Shown here piece by piece: positions 61,353 to 64,000 of a DNA stretch of 64,000 bases; positions within the stretch are counted from its first letter, which is position 1; every line of letters starts with the position of its first letter. The notes under the pieces were generated by a model. The model was not told where the DNA came from, did no database searches, and saw only the letters and a program-made list of their open reading frames with translations. A program made the position numbers and the translations under genes. The stretch is from Microbacterium flavum (GTDB lineage: Bacteria; Actinomycetota; Actinomycetes; Actinomycetales; Microbacteriaceae): the NCBI RefSeq assembly GCF_018717645.1, contig NZ_JAFLHG010000004.1, positions 214,993 through 278,992 of the forward strand, read 5' to 3'.

Positions 61353-62612
61353 GTGAGCACGATGGACGACAGCGCGCGGGTCGATGCGATCGCGCGCTAC
61401 CGCATCCTGGGCGCGCCGGCGGAGCCGAACCTCGAGGGGCTCGCGCGTCTGGCCGCGACGCTGTGCGCCGTCCCCACGGCCGTCGTGAACATCATCGACG
61501 ACACCCGTCAGCATCAAGTGGCGGCGGTCGGCGTCGCCGCGGAGATCTGCCGCCGCGAGGACTCGATGTGCGCCGTCGTGCTGCAGGATGCCCGGCACGT
61601 GCTCGTCGGCGATGCGCGCACCGACGCCCGCTTCGCGCAGAACCCGTTCGTGACCGGCGAGCTCGGCCGCATCCGCTTCTACGCGTCCAGCCCCCTCGTC
61701 ACCCCCGACGGGGTCTCGATCGGGACCCTCTGCGTCTTCGCCGAGGACGCGGGCACTCTCACGCCGGAGCAGAGCGCCGCTCTCGACCTCCTCGCCCGCC
61801 AGGCGGTCGAGGTGCTGGAGCTGCGTCGCGCGACCCTGGAGCTCGCTCGGTCGAATCGGCAGCTCGCGCAGTTCGCGGGCCGGGTGAGCCACGATCTCCG
61901 CAACCCGCTGGCCGCGATCGTCGGTCAGCTCGACCTCGCGGCGGAGGGCCTCGATGCCGGCGCCCTCGCGCAGGCCTCGCGCGCGATCGGCCGCGCCGAC
62001 GCCGCCGCGACGCGGATGGACGAGATGATCACCGGGCTCCTCTCCTACGCGCGTCTGGGCGGCGAGCAACCGGCGCTCACTGAGATCCCCGTCGCCGGGC
62101 TCATCGCCGAGGTCATCGCGGACCTGCACACGGTCATCGGCTCCACCGACGCGACGGTGGAGGTGGATGCCGCAGACGGCACCGTGGTCGGCGACCGAGC
62201 GCTCCTGCGGATGCTCGTGCAGAACCTCGTGTCGAACGCCGTGAAGTTCTCCGCGGGCACCGCGCCCGGCGCCGTACGCCCGCTCGTGCAGATCCGGGCC
62301 CGACGCGACGTCGACCGCCCCGTCTGGAGCCTGACCGTCGACGACAACGGCCCCGGCATCCCCGCGGAGCTGCGTGATCGCGTATTCGAGCTGATGGAGC
62401 GCGGGAACGCGGGAGCCGTGCCCGGGCTCGGGATCGGCCTCGCGACCTGCCGGATGATCGTCGAGGCGCACGGCGGGCGGATCCTCGTCGAGAGCGCCCC
62501 CGCCGGAGGCGCTCGCGTGCGCGTGGACCTCCCGCTCCGCGCGGCGAGTGCGGCGCGGCCCCTGCCCGCCGCACTCCTCGAGCAGGGTCCCCGGTCGGCG
62601 ATCCGCGGTTAG
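61353..62612 (+). CDS. GAF-domain sensor histidine kinase
   Basis: A 419-aa cytosolic kinase. A GAF domain (about 25-160: AAVGVAAEICRREDSMCAVVLQ, RIRFYASSPLVTPDGVSIGTLCVF) is followed by HisKA with phospho-acceptor His180 in RVSHDLRNPL, and an ATPase domain with NLVSNAVKFS, DDNGPGIP and GLGIGLATCR. The GAF resembles those of bacterial phytochrome-like and redox-sensing kinases but lacks a chromophore Cys in the classic place. GTG 61353 is preceded by GGAGGA at 6 bases. No response regulator is adjacent; the TetR gene follows 10 bp later. Confidence 0.92.
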   Translation: MSTMDDSARVDAIARYRILGAPAEPNLEGLARLAATLCAVPTAVVNIIDDTRQHQVAAVGVAAEICRREDSMCAVVLQDARHVLVGDARTDARFAQNPFVTGELGRIRFYASSPLVTPDGVSIGTLCVFAEDAGTLTPEQSAALDLLARQAVEVLELRRATLELARSNRQLAQFAGRVSHDLRNPLAAIVGQLDLAAEGLDAGALAQASRAIGRADAAATRMDEMITGLLSYARLGGEQPALTEIPVAGLIAEVIADLHTVIGSTDATVEVDAADGTVVGDRALLRMLVQNLVSNAVKFSAGTAPGAVRPLVQIRARRDVDRPVWSLTVDDNGPGIPAELRDRVFELMERGNAGAVPGLGIGLATCRMIVEAHGGRILVESAPAGGARVRVDLPLRAASAARPLPAALLEQGPRSAIRG

Positions 62613-62622
62613 GGTGGACCGC

Positions 62623-63279
62623 ATGACCGGGCCCGCCGATCCCGCCGATCCGGCCTCTCCCGCCGATCGCACGGCCTCGCGCTCGCGGGGCAGCTACGCG
62701 AAGGGCGTGGCGCGTCGGCAGGAGATCCTCGACCGCGCGATCGAGGTCTTCGCGCAGCGCGGCGGCAGCCGCACGAGCCTCCGCGCGATCGCGCAGGAGG
62801 TCGGGGTCACCCACGCGGCGCTCACCCACTACTTCGGCTCGCTCGACGAGCTCCTCGTCGCGGTCTATCGCGAGGCCGCGCGGCGCGGCGAGGGGGCGGA
62901 CGCGGCGCCGGATGCCGCGCGCGCGGACCTCCCGCAGACCCCCGCGGAGTCGATGCGGAGCGCCGCCGCGCGCAACCGCGCCATCCCCGGGATGGTCGAG
63001 CTGTACTCGACGCTCGTCGTCTCGGCCCTCGACGGCGACCACCCGGCCGCGCACGCCTTCGTCACGGACCGATTCGCCGCGCTGCGTGTCGAGCTCGCCC
63101 GTCAGGTGACCGATCTGCAGGCCGCGGGACGGATCCGCCGCGACGTCGATCCGCAGCTGGCGGCCGCGCTCGTCATCGCGGCATCCGACGGCCTGCAGTC
63201 GCAGTGGCTGCTCGACGCCGCCGTCGACCACGAGGCGGCACTCGCGCTGCTGGACCGTCTGCTCGCCCCGCCGATCTGA
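62623..63279 (+). CDS. TetR-family transcriptional regulator
   Basis: A 218-aa protein with a TetR HTH (residues about 30-75: RQEILDRAIEVFAQRGGSRTSLRAIAQEVGVTHAALTHYFGSLDELL) and a helical ligand-binding C-terminal part. The first ~25 residues are Ala/Pro/Asp-rich. ATG 62623 lies 7 bases after TAGGGT (62610-62615), which overlaps the stop codon of the kinase gene, so it can be transcribed separately as a leaderless mRNA. The target genes are unknown. Confidence 0.92.
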   Translation: MTGPADPADPASPADRTASRSRGSYAKGVARRQEILDRAIEVFAQRGGSRTSLRAIAQEVGVTHAALTHYFGSLDELLVAVYREAARRGEGADAAPDAARADLPQTPAESMRSAAARNRAIPGMVELYSTLVVSALDGDHPAAHAFVTDRFAALRVELARQVTDLQAAGRIRRDVDPQLAAALVIAASDGLQSQWLLDAAVDHEAALALLDRLLAPPI

Positions 63280-63303
63280 GAGACCGATCCGCGGACCATC
63301 CGG

Positions 63304-64000
63304 TCAGGCGAAGCGCACGACCTGCTGCAGGCGCGTGCGGATGTCGAAAAGCTCGTTGCCGCCGATGTCGCGTGCACCGGTGAGTCCGCGTCGGAGCACC
63401 GTCTGCAGCGCTGAGCGCGCGACCACGGCGACGAGGAGTCCGCGCACTTTGCCGACCTCCTCGATCGCCTGCGCGACGTCGTCGTCGGGCAGCACGATGA
63501 TCACGCCGCTGAACCGCACGCGCGCCGCGCGGCCGAGCGCCCGCGCCCCGGCGACGGTGTCGGCGATCGGGGCGCCGACGACCCCGTCCCCGATGAGCTC
63601 GCCCCGACGGAGGCGGATCGGCCCGCCGACGTCCTCGCTGAGGACGGCGTACAGGCCGCTCGGCCCGAGGATGACGTGATCGAGCTTGTGGTCGGGGTCG
63701 CGCGGGTCGGCGGCGACATCGTGCCACACCGTGTACCCCATGCCGAGATCGCCCACGGCTCGGGCGGTCGCCTCCTCGGCGAGCGCGTCCGCGAGCAGGC
63801 GTCGCAGCTCTCGCGGGGCGGTCCGGACGAGCGCCGGATCGTACGGGTCGGGAAGGTCGGCGCCGCGGCCGGCCCACTCGCGCATGAGCGTCAGGTAGCT
63901 CTCGCGGCGCCGGCCGCCCGGCTGCCCGAACGACCGCGCGCGCGGTCGGGTGTCGTGCGCCGCGCGCGGGGGCCGCCACCCCGACGACCCGCCGTCGCCG
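63304..64000 (-). CDS. NERD-domain protein, N-terminus beyond the window
   Basis: An open frame runs through the right edge, so the first internal ATG (63885) is not the true start; codons before it read GGRRRESYLTLM without a stop. The visible 231 residues include an Arg/Pro-rich segment near the edge, then a nuclease-related (NERD) core with WHDVAADPRDPDHKLDHVILGPSGLYAVLSED and IIVLPDDDVAQAIEEV. NERD domains share the restriction-endonuclease-like fold. The D-H-V-I-L-G-P-x-G-L-Y/F signature is present, but catalysis is unproven. It converges on the TetR gene. Confidence 0.85.
   Translation of the reverse strand, partial: GDGGSSGWRPPRAAHDTRPRARSFGQPGGRRRESYLTLMREWAGRGADLPDPYDPALVRTAPRELRRLLADALAEEATARAVGDLGMGYTVWHDVAADPRDPDHKLDHVILGPSGLYAVLSEDVGGPIRLRRGELIGDGVVGAPIADTVAGARALGRAARVRFSGVIIVLPDDDVAQAIEEVGKVRGLLVAVVARSALQTVLRRGLTGARDIGGNELFDIRTRLQQVVRFA

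Noticed and set aside
63304..63885. Complete 193-aa gene starting at ATG 63885.
   Set aside because: The frame stays open to the window edge with coding-like sequence (RRRESYLTLM), so the gene is longer and its start lies outside.

Overview
The window looks like chromosome of a high-GC actinobacterium of the family Microbacteriaceae, most likely Microbacterium or a close relative. This is inferred from the very high GC content, the rpoB sequence, the constant use of the GGATGCC/GGCATCC word, GTG/TTG starts, and many genes whose start codon lies 6-7 bases after a TANNNT box. No tRNA, rRNA, CRISPR array, transposase or prophage gene was seen. Both ends cut a gene: rpoB on the left (minus strand, C-terminus missing) and a NERD-domain gene on the right (minus strand, N-terminus missing).

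Left third (1-24 kb): rpoB with a clear promoter; a lipoprotein; the 5-oxoprolinase pair pxpA and pxpBC (a B-C fusion); a spermidine-synthase-like protein; a TPR protein; a SprT-like metalloprotein; 2-phosphosulfolactate phosphatase; an FtsX-type ABC exporter followed upstream by its likely NarL/DesK-type two-component system; a divergent Lrp regulator facing a DUF6421 gene plus SDR gene; an MFS transporter; a TspO-like protein; threonine aldolase; an M3 oligopeptidase; and a coupled NUDIX-like and membrane-anchored AlbA_2 pair. Several gaps hold unusual repeats: a 102-bp palindrome, two related ~70-bp hairpins with compensatory changes, and short tandem repeats with 7-, 10-, 11- and 16-bp periods.

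Middle (24-41 kb): an ABC-F ATPase with a ~240-nt leader that holds a mini-ORF and anti-Shine-Dalgarno pairings, so probably attenuated; the DNA-repair pair lhr and a Nei-type glycosylase; a YitT-like protein; a hexapeptide-repeat protein; and a LysR effector-binding domain carrying a Lys/Gly repeat tail in place of the HTH. Next comes the most interesting locus: a four-gene minus-strand operon of ECF sigma factor, 170-aa beta-sandwich-like protein, subtilisin-type protease with five NPFTKT repeats, and a TPR-CHAT protease. Two proteases with intact active sites beside a sigma factor and a possible inhibitor or substrate suggest a proteolytic signalling or conflict cascade. It recalls the Csx29/Csx30/sigma part of type III-E CRISPR systems but has no CRISPR component here.

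Right third (41-64 kb): trehalose genes glgX-treY and treZ, read in the same direction but separated by an 8.4-kb translationally coupled cassette (peptide-type ABC importer, luciferase-like monooxygenase, two carboxymuconolactone/AhpD-type proteins, a VOC protein). After that come a small unknown protein, a CPA2 antiporter, an SDR, an amino-acid permease, a YaeQ protein, a GAF-histidine kinase with a TetR regulator, and the NERD protein.
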